From: an uncultured Verrucomicrobiota bacterium
GTDB lineage: Bacteria > Verrucomicrobiota > Verrucomicrobiia > Opitutales > Opitutaceae
Length of the DNA: 64,000 bases
Assembly (NCBI GenBank): GCA_903960515.1
Contig: CAJCBL010000171.1
Location: 1-64,000, forward strand
Direction: 5' to 3'
Position numbers and translations under genes: made by a program. Shown piece after piece: positions 1 through 8,010 of this stretch; position 1 is the first letter of the stretch; every line of letters begins with the position of its first letter. The notes below the pieces were generated by a model. The model was not told where the DNA came from, searched no databases, and was given only the letters and a program-made list of their open reading frames with translations.

Positions 1-25
1 CGTGCAAGCACGCTCCTACTTCGGG
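1..25 (-). repeat. REP-like TAGGAGCG repeat, cut by window edge
   Basis: On the minus strand this reads gtaggagcgtgcttgcacg, the same motif found near 8027, 13283 and 13443. It lies just after the stop codon of the chelatase gene and is probably one arm of an extragenic palindromic element that continues outside the window. Confidence 0.5.
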
Positions 26-1017
26 CAGCTGAGCGCTTGGTCCGCTGCGCCCGCCGCCGCCAGCCGCTCGGCGAGCAACTCCACAAGCGCCGGGTGCCCA
101 CCAAGCAATTCGGTCATCGTCACCTTCAACGCTGCAGCACTCGACTCCGCCACGCTGCAGATCGTCGCCACATCGCCCTCCGGCCCGGCATGGCGCCCGG
201 GAGAGAGGAACAACATCGCCACGATCACCGCCCCACGGTCGAAGGGCGCCCGCGCCAACAACGCCGCCAGCAGAGGATCGGAGAACGCAAACTCACCGCC
301 CTCGCGCCGCTCCATCGAGCACGGGGCCACCGCGCGCACCGCCGCCCCCAGCCGCAGCCGTAGTTGAGCTGCCACCGCATCGCGCACAGCGGCGACCTTG
401 GGCTCCGGGCTGCCGTGGTCGACCACCGCCACCGCCGGCCGCTCCGGGCCGGGGGGAAGGCGCCCCAACTCCGCCCGCACCCGGTCTTCGAGCACGGAGG
501 CGAGCCGGGCCGCCCCATCGGGGCCAGCACCCAGAGGGGCGGCGAGGCGCACCGCGAGGTCGGGCCAGAGCATCCGCAGCTTCTCCACGCGCGCCGGCAG
601 GTATTCGGTCAGCGCCCTGCTGGGCCCCAGGAAATACGGGACAACCAGGAAATCGCGCCCTCCCGCCTCGGCTTGGTTCTTCAACCACGGCTCGAAGATC
701 GGGGCCGCCGCGTCGCCAAGTTCTGCGGGCAGAATCTTGTTCGCGTGGAGCAACGACACCGGAGTAACCCCGAGCCCCGTGCGGGCGGCCAACGCCGTGG
801 CCGTGGCCCGCAGCGCCAGCACCGACGCCGGTCGTAGCGAGCCATTGTCGAGGAGGACGATGTGGGGGGGGCCCATAAAGATGGCGCGGAGGGGAGTCAT
901 CCCCCGCCGCGCCGCAACCTCAATCGTTTGAAACCCAGCGGCCGGGTTGGCCCTCCGGGCCTCCACGGCCTTCGTGACCGCCTTACCGAGGGGCGTTCGC
1001 TCCGATTCGGTATCCAC
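16..1017 (-). CDS. cbiX: CbiX/SirB-like sirohydrochlorin chelatase
   Basis: A 333-residue protein of the CbiX family, which inserts cobalt (or iron) into sirohydrochlorin on the cobalamin/siroheme branch; cytosolic. It has two tandem CbiX-like halves. The C-terminal half keeps the metal-site signatures (VVDHGSPEPK and a later GRHAGPEGDV). The N-terminal half has LLDNGS where HGS is expected and lacks the second histidine (YFLGPSRALTEY), so probably only the second half binds metal. The listed start is a GTG at 1017; an ATG at 900, just before the first domain, is a reasonable alternative. No cobalamin genes are adjacent, so metal specificity cannot be inferred from context. Confidence 0.75.
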   Translation of the reverse strand: MDTESERTPLGKAVTKAVEARRANPAAGFQTIEVAARRGMTPLRAIFMGPPHIVLLDNGSLRPASVLALRATATALAARTGLGVTPVSLLHANKILPAELGDAAAPIFEPWLKNQAEAGGRDFLVVPYFLGPSRALTEYLPARVEKLRMLWPDLAVRLAAPLGAGPDGAARLASVLEDRVRAELGRLPPGPERPAVAVVDHGSPEPKVAAVRDAVAAQLRLRLGAAVRAVAPCSMERREGGEFAFSDPLLAALLARAPFDRGAVIVAMLFLSPGRHAGPEGDVATICSVAESSAAALKVTMTELLGGHPALVELLAERLAAAGAADQALSCPK

Positions 1018-1133
1018 CGGATGCTCTCCAGTGCCGCTTACAGACAGACGGAAGGCGGCACCCGGAGCCCTTCACAGAACAGCGAAGAGCGAAGACCTTG
1101 CAACCACACTTCAGCCTTCAGAGTTCCCCTACC

Positions 1134-1158
1134 GGGGCCGAACATTGGGTCCGGCCCC
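1134..1158 (-). terminator. Hairpin downstream of the DEAD-box helicase
   Basis: An inverted repeat ggggccg/cggcccc with an 11-nt loop lies 39 bp beyond the helicase stop on its strand. There is no clear T tract, so termination activity is uncertain. Confidence 0.4.
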
Positions 1159-1196
1159 GCAATCAGGCAGAAACAGCTGAACAGCTTAAAAGCCGT

Positions 1197-2672
1197 TCAG
1201 CGCCCGCGCAGGCGGGAGATGAAGCGGCCCACGCTCGACTGCGGTGCCGCTGCCGGAGCCGACGCGGCGGGCCGGCCTGCGCCATTTTCATGGCGGGCGG
1301 TGCCGGAGGCCTGGCGCTTGGGCTGGGGCTGCTGGGGCTGCGAGTGTTGGCCACCATGGGAGGAGCGTCCCTGGCCTCCACCAGGGCCCCGGCCCTGGCC
1401 GCGACCGCCACCGTGGCCGCCGCCATGCCCGCCTTGGCCACCTTGGCCGCCTTGCCCACCTTGGCCACCCTGGCGGCCACTGCGATTCTGGGCGAAACGG
1501 CCGCGACCGCCGGCACCCTGATTTTCAGGACGCGGGGGGCGCAAAGTGAGCGGCGCGTAGTTGAAACCTTCGAGCTGGAGTCGCTCGATCGGTTTGCCGA
1601 TAAAGCGCTCGATGTCGCGCACATCGCTCTCGTCCTCGGGAGCCATGAGGGTGAAGGCGTCGCCCACCGACAGGGCGCGGCCAGTGCGGCCGATGCGGTG
1701 GACATAGTCCTCCGGGTTGGCCGGCACGTCGTAGTTGATCACATGGGAGATGCCGGCGACGTCGATGCCGCGGGCGGCGATGTCGGTGGCGACCATCACC
1801 TCGTAGCGGCCGCTCTTGAAGCCCTCGAGCGCCTCGGTGCGCTGGTTCTGCGAACGATTGGAGTGGAGGACAGCCACCGAGTGGTTGGCGACCTTCAAGC
1901 GGCGGGCGATGCGATCTGCACCATGTTTCGTGCGGGAGAAGATGAGTACGCTGTCGAACTCGGTGCGCTCGAGCAGCGCCTCAAGCAGCTCGAACTTCTG
2001 CACTTGGGCCACCGGATACATCGCGTGGGAGACCGTCTGGGCGGCGGAGTGGTTCATGCCCACCTCAACGCGAACCGGATCGCGTAGGGCGAAGGCGGCG
2101 ACGGCGGCGATCTCCGGGGGCACGGTGGCGGAGAAGAAGAGCGTCTGGCGCGCATCGGGGCAGGCGAGGATGATGCGTTTCACATCGGGCAGGAAGCCCA
2201 TGTCGAGCATGCGGTCCACCTCGTCGAGCACGAGCACCTCGATGGTGTCGAGCTTGAGTCCTTCCTTGATGAAATCGAGCAGGCGGCCGGGGGTGGCGGC
2301 GATCACGTCTACGCCCTTGCGCAGTTCGCTGCGCTGGTGGCCGTAGCCCACGCCGCCGTGCACGACGAGGGGGGTGAGATCGGTGAAGCGGGCGAAGTCG
2401 CGGAAGGCGGTTTCCACCTGGGCGGCGAGTTCGCGGGTGGGCTCGAGGATGAGCACGCGGGCACCGCGCGAAGAGTGTGCGCCTAGGTTGGTGAGAATCG
2501 GGAGGGCAAACGCGGCGGTCTTTCCGGTGCCGGTCTGCGCCGAGCCGATCAGATCCTTCTTGGCAAGCACAGCCGGGATGGCGCGCAACTGGATCGGAGT
2601 CGGGTCGGAGTACCCCATGGCTTGGACACCACGGAGAATGTTCGGCGAGAGGCCGAGGGCTTTAAATGGCAT
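1197..2672 (-). CDS. rhlE: DEAD-box ATP-dependent RNA helicase, RhlE-type
   Basis: A 491-residue RNA helicase expected to act in rRNA processing or RNA turnover. Visible motifs are an N-terminal Q motif region (PTPIQ, about residue 25), Walker A AQTGTGKT (45-52), PTRELA, TPGR, motif II at 150-153, SAT, then ATDIAARGIDV and HRIGRTGR in the second RecA domain. Motif II reads DEVD rather than DEAD, a conservative change that keeps the catalytic D and E. The C-terminal ~115 residues are low-complexity, rich in Gly, Gln, His and Arg (GGQ and GGH repeats), as in RNA-binding tails of RhlE proteins. The ATG at 2672 fits the usual N-terminus. Confidence 0.9.
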   Translation of the reverse strand: MPFKALGLSPNILRGVQAMGYSDPTPIQLRAIPAVLAKKDLIGSAQTGTGKTAAFALPILTNLGAHSSRGARVLILEPTRELAAQVETAFRDFARFTDLTPLVVHGGVGYGHQRSELRKGVDVIAATPGRLLDFIKEGLKLDTIEVLVLDEVDRMLDMGFLPDVKRIILACPDARQTLFFSATVPPEIAAVAAFALRDPVRVEVGMNHSAAQTVSHAMYPVAQVQKFELLEALLERTEFDSVLIFSRTKHGADRIARRLKVANHSVAVLHSNRSQNQRTEALEGFKSGRYEVMVATDIAARGIDVAGISHVINYDVPANPEDYVHRIGRTGRALSVGDAFTLMAPEDESDVRDIERFIGKPIERLQLEGFNYAPLTLRPPRPENQGAGGRGRFAQNRSGRQGGQGGQGGQGGQGGHGGGHGGGRGQGRGPGGGQGRSSHGGQHSQPQQPQPKRQASGTARHENGAGRPAASAPAAAPQSSVGRFISRLRGR

Positions 2673-3175
2673 GAGGCGAGGACGTTTTCAGGAAACGCGG
2701 GCGAGGGCGACGGTTTTCTCCGGCATGCCCTGGGGCTCCGCCGGCCGCGGTCGGCTGGCGACGCGGCGGGCCGGGAAACGGCCGGACTATGTTCCACTCG
2801 ATGGATTCATATGCATCCCGTAATTCGTTACCGGCCTGAGCCGTGCCCATTCGGTCGATAACCCAGAGCAGAACGCCGAGGGGCTGATCACCGAGCTAGC
2901 CCATGGAAGCACGCCTGATCCCGGGCCGATCACTGTTGGTTCCGCTCTCGCCACTCGACACTCGGCTCTGGTTTGCATCGTTACCGGCCTGAGCCGGGCT
3001 GGCTCGGCGGATTGGGCAGGCCGGCCTGGCTGGACGGCGTCTTTTGGGTTTCCCCGGTGAGTTCTCTGCGCTTCGCTGGCGCAATGCTGCCCCGCATTCC
3101 CGTATTCGCCTCGCCCACCGGCCTAGGATCCCGGCGGGGGCGCGGAGCCCGCCACTCAAGCGGAGGTCGCCGCGA
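2673..3175. other. 503-bp intergenic stretch, no gene recognised
   Basis: No convincing coding sequence in any frame. It holds two copies of cgttaccggcctgagccg, near 2826 and 2978, whose function is unknown. The helicase promoter should lie at its left end. Confidence 0.5.
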
Positions 3176-3478
3176 ATGAGCGCAGGCGCTCAGGAGGAGT
3201 TTCTGTTTTGTGAAGGCGACGAGGCTCGGCTCGGGTTGCCCCTGCCGGAGGATCCGCTGCTGCGCGACATCGGCGAGGAGTGGGGCCTGCCGGTGGGGCA
3301 GCGGGTGAGGGTCATGTTTCGCGGAGGCGAGAGTTTCCGGGAGCTCACCGGGCGCCTGGAGGTAGCGGTGGCCCCGGAGTTGCCGCTCAACCACCACCGG
3401 GCGCTGCGCCTGAGGGTGGCAGGCTATGAGTTCGCCAACACCGCCATCAGCGAATGCGTAGTGGTCACGGAGGGCTGA
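3176..3478 (+). CDS. Small hypothetical protein with duplicated 3' end
   Basis: A 100-residue hypothetical protein starting at the ATG at 3176. No family was recognised. The composition suggests a small soluble beta-rich fold, with no signal peptide or membrane segment. Its last ~38 codons and the following ~60 bp recur at 4260-4447, beyond the toxin-antitoxin pair, which supports this being an ancestral gene whose end was copied. An overlapping minus-strand open frame is longer but shows no recognisable protein. Confidence 0.45.
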   Translation: MSAGAQEEFLFCEGDEARLGLPLPEDPLLRDIGEEWGLPVGQRVRVMFRGGESFRELTGRLEVAVAPELPLNHHRALRLRVAGYEFANTAISECVVVTEG

Positions 3479-3535
3479 AGGGATCCTGTGGTGGCCGGTC
3501 GCACAGCGCGCGCTCACCAAAATCGACCTGTCCCT
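3351..3535 (+). repeat. Direct repeat, left copy flanking vapBC
   Basis: About 185 bp spanning the 3' end of the small hypothetical gene and its downstream flank, ending in the aaatcgacctgtccc motif. It is repeated at 4260-4447, with near-identity over the coding part and an ~8-bp deletion in the right copy. Confidence 0.8.
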
Positions 3536-3622
3536 ATTCCGCACGCTTCCAGTTAGCCCCACCGTACCGGGGAACCTATTCCGGGCTTGAGCGCATCGGG
3601 TTTACCGGCTGGTTTACCGCAC

Positions 3623-3844
3623 ATGAAGAGCATTGCCGCCAAAGTGCCGACCGAGCTCGCCCGCCGCGTCGAAAAGGCTGCCGGCGAGCGGAAGCAGACC
3701 GTTTCGGGCTTCTTGCGCAGTGCTGCCGAAAACGAGATCGCTGGCCGTCGACGGCAGGCGTTTGGAGAACGCTTCGGTCACTGCGCAGGAGGGGCGAAGG
3801 GGCTCCCCTCCAACGCATCGGAAATCGAGGGTTATGCGGGCTGA
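3623..3844 (+). CDS. VapB-type antitoxin, ribbon-helix-helix-like
   Basis: A 73-residue protein starting at the ATG at 3623. The N-terminal 45 residues (ELARRVEKAAGERKQTVSGF) look like a ribbon-helix-helix DNA-binding domain. The C-terminal tail would bind and neutralise the toxin encoded immediately downstream, whose start codon overlaps this gene by 11 bp. That coupling and the small-gene-first order are typical of type II antitoxins, which usually repress their own operon. Family assignment is inferred mainly from context. Confidence 0.6.
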   Translation: MKSIAAKVPTELARRVEKAAGERKQTVSGFLRSAAENEIAGRRRQAFGERFGHCAGGAKGLPSNASEIEGYAG

Positions 3845-4238
3845 TGCGGTCATCGTCGATGCCGGGCCGCTAGTCGCGTTCCTCTCCGCGGCGGACAAGC
3901 ATCATGCATGGGCGGTTGAATACCTCAGCGCGTGCGAGATGCCACTCCTTACCTGCGAGGCCGTGCTCTCCGAGGTCTTTTTCCATCTGCGCAAGAATGC
4001 CGCGGGACTGGCCCTCCTGGTGGAGATGATCGAGGGTGACGCCTTCCAGATCGTGCCGGTCTACAACCTCGTAGGCGTGTCCCGCTATGCCGTGCGCCAC
4101 CGTGTTGATTTCGCGGACGCGTGTCTCGCACTGCTGTCGGAGAAGTTCCCCCGGTCACGGATTGCGACCGTCGACAGGCGGGACTTCGCGCGGCTTCTGC
4201 GGTACGGTGACGAGCCGATCCCGTTCGACGCTCCGTAA
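3834..4238 (+). CDS. vapC: PIN-domain toxin, VapC-like
   Basis: A 134-residue PIN-domain ribonuclease toxin. The conserved acidic residues are visible: D9 in VIVDAGPL, E47 in VLSEV, D92/D95 in DFADAC, and D114 in TVDRRDF. These would coordinate Mg2+ for tRNA or rRNA cleavage. The ATG at 3834 overlaps the antitoxin stop by 11 bp, giving coupled translation. The pair lies exactly between two 185-bp direct repeats, so it may have been captured by, or inserted into, a local duplication. Confidence 0.8.
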   Translation: MRADAVIVDAGPLVAFLSAADKHHAWAVEYLSACEMPLLTCEAVLSEVFFHLRKNAAGLALLVEMIEGDAFQIVPVYNLVGVSRYAVRHRVDFADACLALLSEKFPRSRIATVDRRDFARLLRYGDEPIPFDAP

Positions 4239-4259
4239 TCTCGGGGTGCGAGCAGCCTC

Positions 4260-4447
4260 GAGCTCGCCGGGCGTCGCGGTGGCCCCGGAGTTGCCGCTCA
4301 ACCACCACCGGGCGCTGCGCCTGAGGGTGGCAGGCTATGAGTTCGCCAACACCGCCATCAGCGAATGCGTAGTGGTCGCGGCGAGCTGAAGGGATCCTGG
4401 AGTGACGGGTCGCCACTGCGCACGCCCACCGAAATCGACCTGTCCCC
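4260..4447 (+). pseudogene. Right direct repeat: 3' fragment of small hypothetical gene
   Basis: Second copy of the 185-bp repeat. It encodes only the C-terminal ~36 residues of the protein at 3176-3478 (APELPLNHHRALRLRVAGY onward) up to a stop at 4389, without a start codon of its own. It also ends at a cgaaatcgacctgtcccc motif. Confidence 0.7.
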
Positions 4448-4466
4448 TACGGCTCTGAATTCGACC

Positions 4467-4772
4467 TGTCCCCTTTACGGCCTGTCCCCTTTACGGCCTT
4501 CTCCCCCACTGCCTCCCGCGGACGCCCGCGAAAATCGACCTGTCCCCTACGGCTTCGTCGCCCCATCATTGCGGCAGCGGCCACGGCTCGAAATCCTGCT
4601 TGGCGGCTACGTAAAGCGGATGGCGCGGGTGCCCGTCCTGGGTGGTGCCCAGGCAGGAGAGTTGGTGGCCGGCGAGCAGCCGCACCACGGCGTCGGCACG
4701 CGCCTGGTAAATGCCTGAGGCTCCCCAGGCGGCGACTACGCGCTCGCAGCGTTCTGCGGCGCGCAGCAGCCA
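4467..4772. repeat. 306-bp tandem duplication, unit 1
   Basis: This unit begins with a tgtccccttt/cctgtcccct run and is repeated head-to-tail at 4773-5078 with only a handful of substitutions. The minus strand at 4566-4772 is a truncated copy of the last ~68 codons of the DUF1643 gene. Confidence 0.85.
4566..4772 (-). pseudogene. Truncated 3' copy of the DUF1643 gene
   Basis: It encodes the DUF1643 C-terminus (AAERCERVVAAWGASGIYQA to the stop) and lacks the N-terminal two thirds. It arose from the 306-bp tandem duplication and differs from the intact copy at only a few sites, so the event is probably recent. Confidence 0.75.
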
Positions 4773-5078
4773 TGTCCCCTTTACGGCCTGTCCCCTTTAC
4801 GGCCTTCTCCCCCACTGCCTCCCGCGGACGCCCGCGAAAATCGACCTGTCCCCTACGGCTTCGTGGCCCCATCATTGCGGCAGCGGCCACGGCTCGAAAT
4901 CCTGCTTGGCGGCTACGTAGAGCGGATGGCGCGGGTGCCCGTCCTGGGTAGTGCCCAGGCAGGAGAGTTGGTGGCCGGCGAGCAGCCGCACCACGGCGTC
5001 AGCACGCGCCTGGTAAATGCCTGAGGCTCCCCAGGCGGCGACTACGCGCTCGCAGCGTTCTGCGGCGCGCAACAGCCA
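4773..5078. repeat. 306-bp tandem duplication, unit 2
   Basis: Second unit of the head-to-tail pair. It covers the 3' end of the intact DUF1643 gene. It starts at a tgtccccttt motif, like unit 1. Confidence 0.85.
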
Positions 5079-5435
5079 GGCGTCGTTGTCCGGGCCCACC
5101 GGGTCGGGGGCCTTCATCATCTCCTCCGGGTAGGGCGTGCGCAGGGCAAAGAGGTTGGCCATCCAAAAGCCGTCGAAGCCGGCTCGCTTGGAGAAGGCGG
5201 CGATGCGGGTGAGCGTGGGGTCGAGCCGCGACTCGTCGGCCGTGCTGGGGTTGAGCCCGATCCAGAGGATGAGCTTGTCGCCAAACAGCGGATTCCAGCG
5301 ATGGACCAGGCTGTAGCGGTGGCGGCGGTCGGGGGAGAACTGGCACTCGTTGTCCACGGTGGATTGGGGCGGCGGAGGGTAGTGGTGGGCGGGGCCAGGG
5401 CTGGTGTCCCGTGGGATACCGGCGGACCGCCGCAT
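4872..5435 (-). CDS. DUF1643 domain-containing protein
   Basis: A 187-residue protein of the DUF1643 family, whose biochemical role is unknown. Family hallmarks are visible: an aromatic/Arg-rich strand (RHRYSLVHRWNP), LILWIGLNPSTAD near residue 60, then an LDPTLTR helix and the C-terminal WGASG and CLGTTQDGHPRHPLY segments. The first ~30 Pro-rich residues may be untranslated, since family members usually begin close to the FSPDRRHRY strand. Its 3' end has been duplicated in tandem downstream. Confidence 0.75.
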   Translation of the reverse strand: MRRSAGIPRDTSPGPAHHYPPPPQSTVDNECQFSPDRRHRYSLVHRWNPLFGDKLILWIGLNPSTADESRLDPTLTRIAAFSKRAGFDGFWMANLFALRTPYPEEMMKAPDPVGPDNDAWLLRAAERCERVVAAWGASGIYQARADAVVRLLAGHQLSCLGTTQDGHPRHPLYVAAKQDFEPWPLPQ

Positions 5436-5467
5436 GGCGGCGGCGCTACGCTGTGTTCTGCGGCCGG

Positions 5468-6157
5468 TTACAGCAGGTCGCGCTCGACCTTGCGCTCTAG
5501 GTGGCGCTCGAAGGCGCGCCGCAACGCCTTGGGCCTTCCCTGCATGCCGGGCATGAGTGAGAGCCAGTGGTAGACCTCCTCGCGGAGGTGCTTGGGCATC
5601 ACGGGCTCGGTTTTCATCACCCGGTCGAGGGCTCGCACCGTCTGCAGGGCGATGCGATCATAGACGATCTGCGCGCCGGCGGTGCTGTACTGGCCGGCCA
5701 GGCGCGTGGCCGGGTCGAGCCCGCTGTGGCGCAGGGCCGTGGCCCGGTAGCCCAGGAGGCTGTCGCAGAGCACGGTTACGGTGCGGGGGAAGAAGCTGGT
5801 CATCAGGTTCCACGGCTCCCGGTGCTGGTCCCCGCCGTGGCGGATGTCGGAGCGCAGGAGCACGGCGGGGAGGTCGGCGAACTTGGCGAACATGAACTCC
5901 ACCACCGTGCCCGAATCGAGCTCGGTGCCGTCGTAGTTGAAGAGCGCGACGTCGGAGTTGAGGAGGGCGTCCAGGTTCTGGTCACGGATGCCGCGCAGGC
6001 TGCGCCGGCGGGTATCGAAGTCCTGGGGCAGGCGGCACTGGTAGCGGCCGTGGGAACGCTCGTGGATGGCCTCGGCGAGGTAGGCGTTGCCGATGAGGTG
6101 CTTGGCGCTGAAGAGCTCGCCGGCGAAATAGACGGAGTACGGTTTGGGCTTCTTCAC
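5468..6157 (-). CDS. Nucleoside 2-deoxyribosyltransferase-like protein
   Basis: A 229-residue protein with features of the nucleoside 2-deoxyribosyltransferase fold: an N-terminal VYFAGELFSAKH strand-loop, an aspartate in DVALFNYDG, and DSGTVVEF, whose glutamate corresponds to the catalytic nucleophile. Such enzymes exchange or hydrolyse the N-glycosidic bond of deoxynucleosides; the substrate here is unknown. The GTG start at 6157 overlaps the stop of the upstream pilT-like gene by 4 bp (GTGA), so the two are translationally coupled. The ~90-residue C-terminal extension is not explained. Confidence 0.65.
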   Translation of the reverse strand: MKKPKPYSVYFAGELFSAKHLIGNAYLAEAIHERSHGRYQCRLPQDFDTRRRSLRGIRDQNLDALLNSDVALFNYDGTELDSGTVVEFMFAKFADLPAVLLRSDIRHGGDQHREPWNLMTSFFPRTVTVLCDSLLGYRATALRHSGLDPATRLAGQYSTAGAQIVYDRIALQTVRALDRVMKTEPVMPKHLREEVYHWLSLMPGMQGRPKALRRAFERHLERKVERDLL

Positions 6158-7299
6158 TTCGCGAGGATGAGTTGTTCGATCACCTGCGGGTCGTTGGCGT
6201 TGCGGCGGGCCTCATCCAGGGAGATCTCGCCGGCGCGAGCGAGCGCGAGCAGGTGGCGTTCGAGGGTGATCATGCCGTCCTTGTGGCCGGTCTCGATCTG
6301 GGAGTAGAGCTGGTGCCAGGTGCCGGTGCGCACGAGGTTGGCCACGCCGGTGGTGTTCTTGAATACCTCCACGGCGATGCGCCGGCCCCCGCCGGAGAGG
6401 GAGACGAGCTTCTGCCCGATCACATAGGAGAGGCTCAGCGAGAGCTGGGCGGCGATCTCCTTGGTGCGCTCGGGCGGGAACATGTCGACGATGCGCGTGA
6501 TGGTGCCCTTGGCGTCCTTGGTGTGGAGAGTGGAGAAGACGAGATGGCCGGTCTCGGCTGCGGTGAGGGCGAGGGCGGTGGTCTCGCGGTCGCGCATCTC
6601 GCCCACGAAGATGATGTCGGGGTCCTCCCTCAGGGCACTGCGCAGGCCGGCGGAGAAACTGGGTACGTGCGCGCCCACCTCGCGCTGGGAGAAGAGCGCG
6701 CGTTTACTGGAGAAGGTGTATTCGATGGGATCCTCCAGCGTGATCACCCGCACGGCGCGGTGCTCGTTGATATGCTGGAGGAAGCTGGCGATGGTCGTGC
6801 TCTTGCCGCTACCGGTGTTGCCAGCGACGATGATCAGGCCCTGCTGCAGCACGCAGATGTCCTGCCATACCCGGGCATCGGGCAGGCCGAGGGTTTCGGC
6901 GCGGGGTATGAAGTGGGGGAGCACGCGCACCACCGCTGCCAGGCCGTCGCGGTCGCGGAAGGCGTTGACGCGGAAATTCTGCCCACCCTCGGCCCAGGAG
7001 AACGAGGCGTCGACATCCACTGGCGCCTTGGCCTGGAGCTGGGCGAGTTGCTCGGGGGAGAGCATCGCGCCGATGAGGCGCTCGGCCACCTCGGGGCGCA
7101 TGGCGGTGGCATCGGGGAGGGCCACGATGTCGCCGTCGTAGCGGTAGTGGACGGCCTCGCCGGTTTTCAGGTGGAGATCGGAGAAGCGCGACATGCCGGA
7201 GAGCATGTGGGCGGGATCGGTGAATACGCCCAACAGGTCGCGCAGGCTGTGCAGTTTGCCGGCTACCGGATAGACCGGCTCTTCAAGGGCGGAGGCCAT
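6154..7299 (-). CDS. Type IV pilus retraction ATPase, PilT/PilU family
   Basis: A 381-residue cytoplasmic hexameric ATPase that powers pilus retraction (twitching). Visible motifs are Walker A GNTGSGKST (160-168), an acidic LEDPIEY box, Walker B DPDIIFVGEMRD (226-237) and a His box TGHLVFSTLHT. The ATG at 7299 is chosen because the open frame upstream is low-information sequence crossing a perfect palindrome. PilT and PilU cannot be told apart here. No other pilus genes are nearby; the downstream deoxyribosyltransferase-like gene overlaps it. Confidence 0.85.
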   Translation of the reverse strand: MASALEEPVYPVAGKLHSLRDLLGVFTDPAHMLSGMSRFSDLHLKTGEAVHYRYDGDIVALPDATAMRPEVAERLIGAMLSPEQLAQLQAKAPVDVDASFSWAEGGQNFRVNAFRDRDGLAAVVRVLPHFIPRAETLGLPDARVWQDICVLQQGLIIVAGNTGSGKSTTIASFLQHINEHRAVRVITLEDPIEYTFSSKRALFSQREVGAHVPSFSAGLRSALREDPDIIFVGEMRDRETTALALTAAETGHLVFSTLHTKDAKGTITRIVDMFPPERTKEIAAQLSLSLSYVIGQKLVSLSGGGRRIAVEVFKNTTGVANLVRTGTWHQLYSQIETGHKDGMITLERHLLALARAGEISLDEARRNANDPQVIEQLILAK

Positions 7300-7677
7300 G
7301 GAGTAGAGCCAGTGTGGGAAGCAGGAGGCGGTGTGACGAGTGAAGAGTGAGCCCGGTGATGTGGTAGGAAACTGGAAGCGAAGGGTGGGCGCGATTGTGT
7401 CGTCTTCGAGTGGCCCCTGCCGGTAGGCCGGGCTCCACGGCCACGCTATCGGGCGGTTGGCCATACCGACGGTCTCGGCGCCCAACCGTTTACCCTCACG
7501 GCCGTGAGGGTAAACGGTTGCGGCCCACCCGAGAAACGCACCAACCGCCCAACTCCGTGCGCAGGCGTGAGCGCTCTTCGCTTTCAGTTGCACCCTCCCG
7601 CGGGCACTGCCGATGATCCACCGCGTCGACCCGCAGCATCCCTCCGGCGCTCCCCGGTTCGAACCGTCCCGACTCGC
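7300..7677. other. Divergent intergenic region with large dyad
   Basis: The 378 bp between the pilT-like gene and the divergent cysteine-cluster gene has no credible coding sequence. Promoters for both should lie here. Its main feature is the dyad at 7451-7550. Confidence 0.5.
7451..7550. repeat. 100-bp dyad with perfect 38-bp palindrome at its core
   Basis: The core 7483-7520 is a perfect 19+19 palindrome with arm caaccgtttaccctcacgg and no spacer. It is framed by a second perfect 10-bp inverted repeat, gggcggttgg at 7451-7460 and ccaaccgccc at 7541-7550, nearly concentric with the core. The sequence between the two is only partly complementary. It could be a mobile palindromic element, an operator or a bidirectional terminator; there is no T tract. 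Confidence 0.75.
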
Positions 7678-8010
7678 ATGGAAACTCCCACCGACTGCCT
7701 CAACTGCGGTGTCTGCTGCTTCTCCAAGTCCGCCACCTATATCCGGGTGAGCGGCGACGATTGGTCGCGCCTGGGCGACGACGCCGAGCGAGTGGCGCGC
7801 TTCGCCGGCCAAAACGCCTACATGCGCATGCGCAGCGGGCACTGCCTGGCGCTCCAGGTCACCACCAAGCGCGGACAGCTTCCTCTCTTCTTCTGCGAAA
7901 TCTACTCCACGCGCCCGCAAATCTGCCGCGACCTCAAGCGCGGCTCGCCGCAGTGCGAGGGCGAACTGGAGACTAAAGCCCACCGCGTGGCCGACCACTG
8001 CAGGCGCTGA
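7678..8010 (+). CDS. YkgJ-family cysteine cluster protein
   Basis: A 110-residue cytosolic protein with an N-terminal CLNCGVCC cluster, a later HC pair and FFCEIYSTRPQICRDL, the pattern of the YkgJ/CxxCxxCC family, thought to bind Zn or an Fe-S cluster. No enzymatic function is established. The ATG at 7678 places the cysteine cluster about eight residues from the N-terminus, as usual. A second family member lies at 57010-57717. Confidence 0.75.
   Translation: METPTDCLNCGVCCFSKSATYIRVSGDDWSRLGDDAERVARFAGQNAYMRMRSGHCLALQVTTKRGQLPLFFCEIYSTRPQICRDLKRGSPQCEGELETKAHRVADHCRR

Noticed and set aside
2981..3562. 193-codon minus-strand frame opposite the small hypothetical gene
   Set aside because: It contains the duplicated segment in antisense and Arg/Pro-rich low-information sequence; the plus-strand reading is preferred, though with modest confidence.
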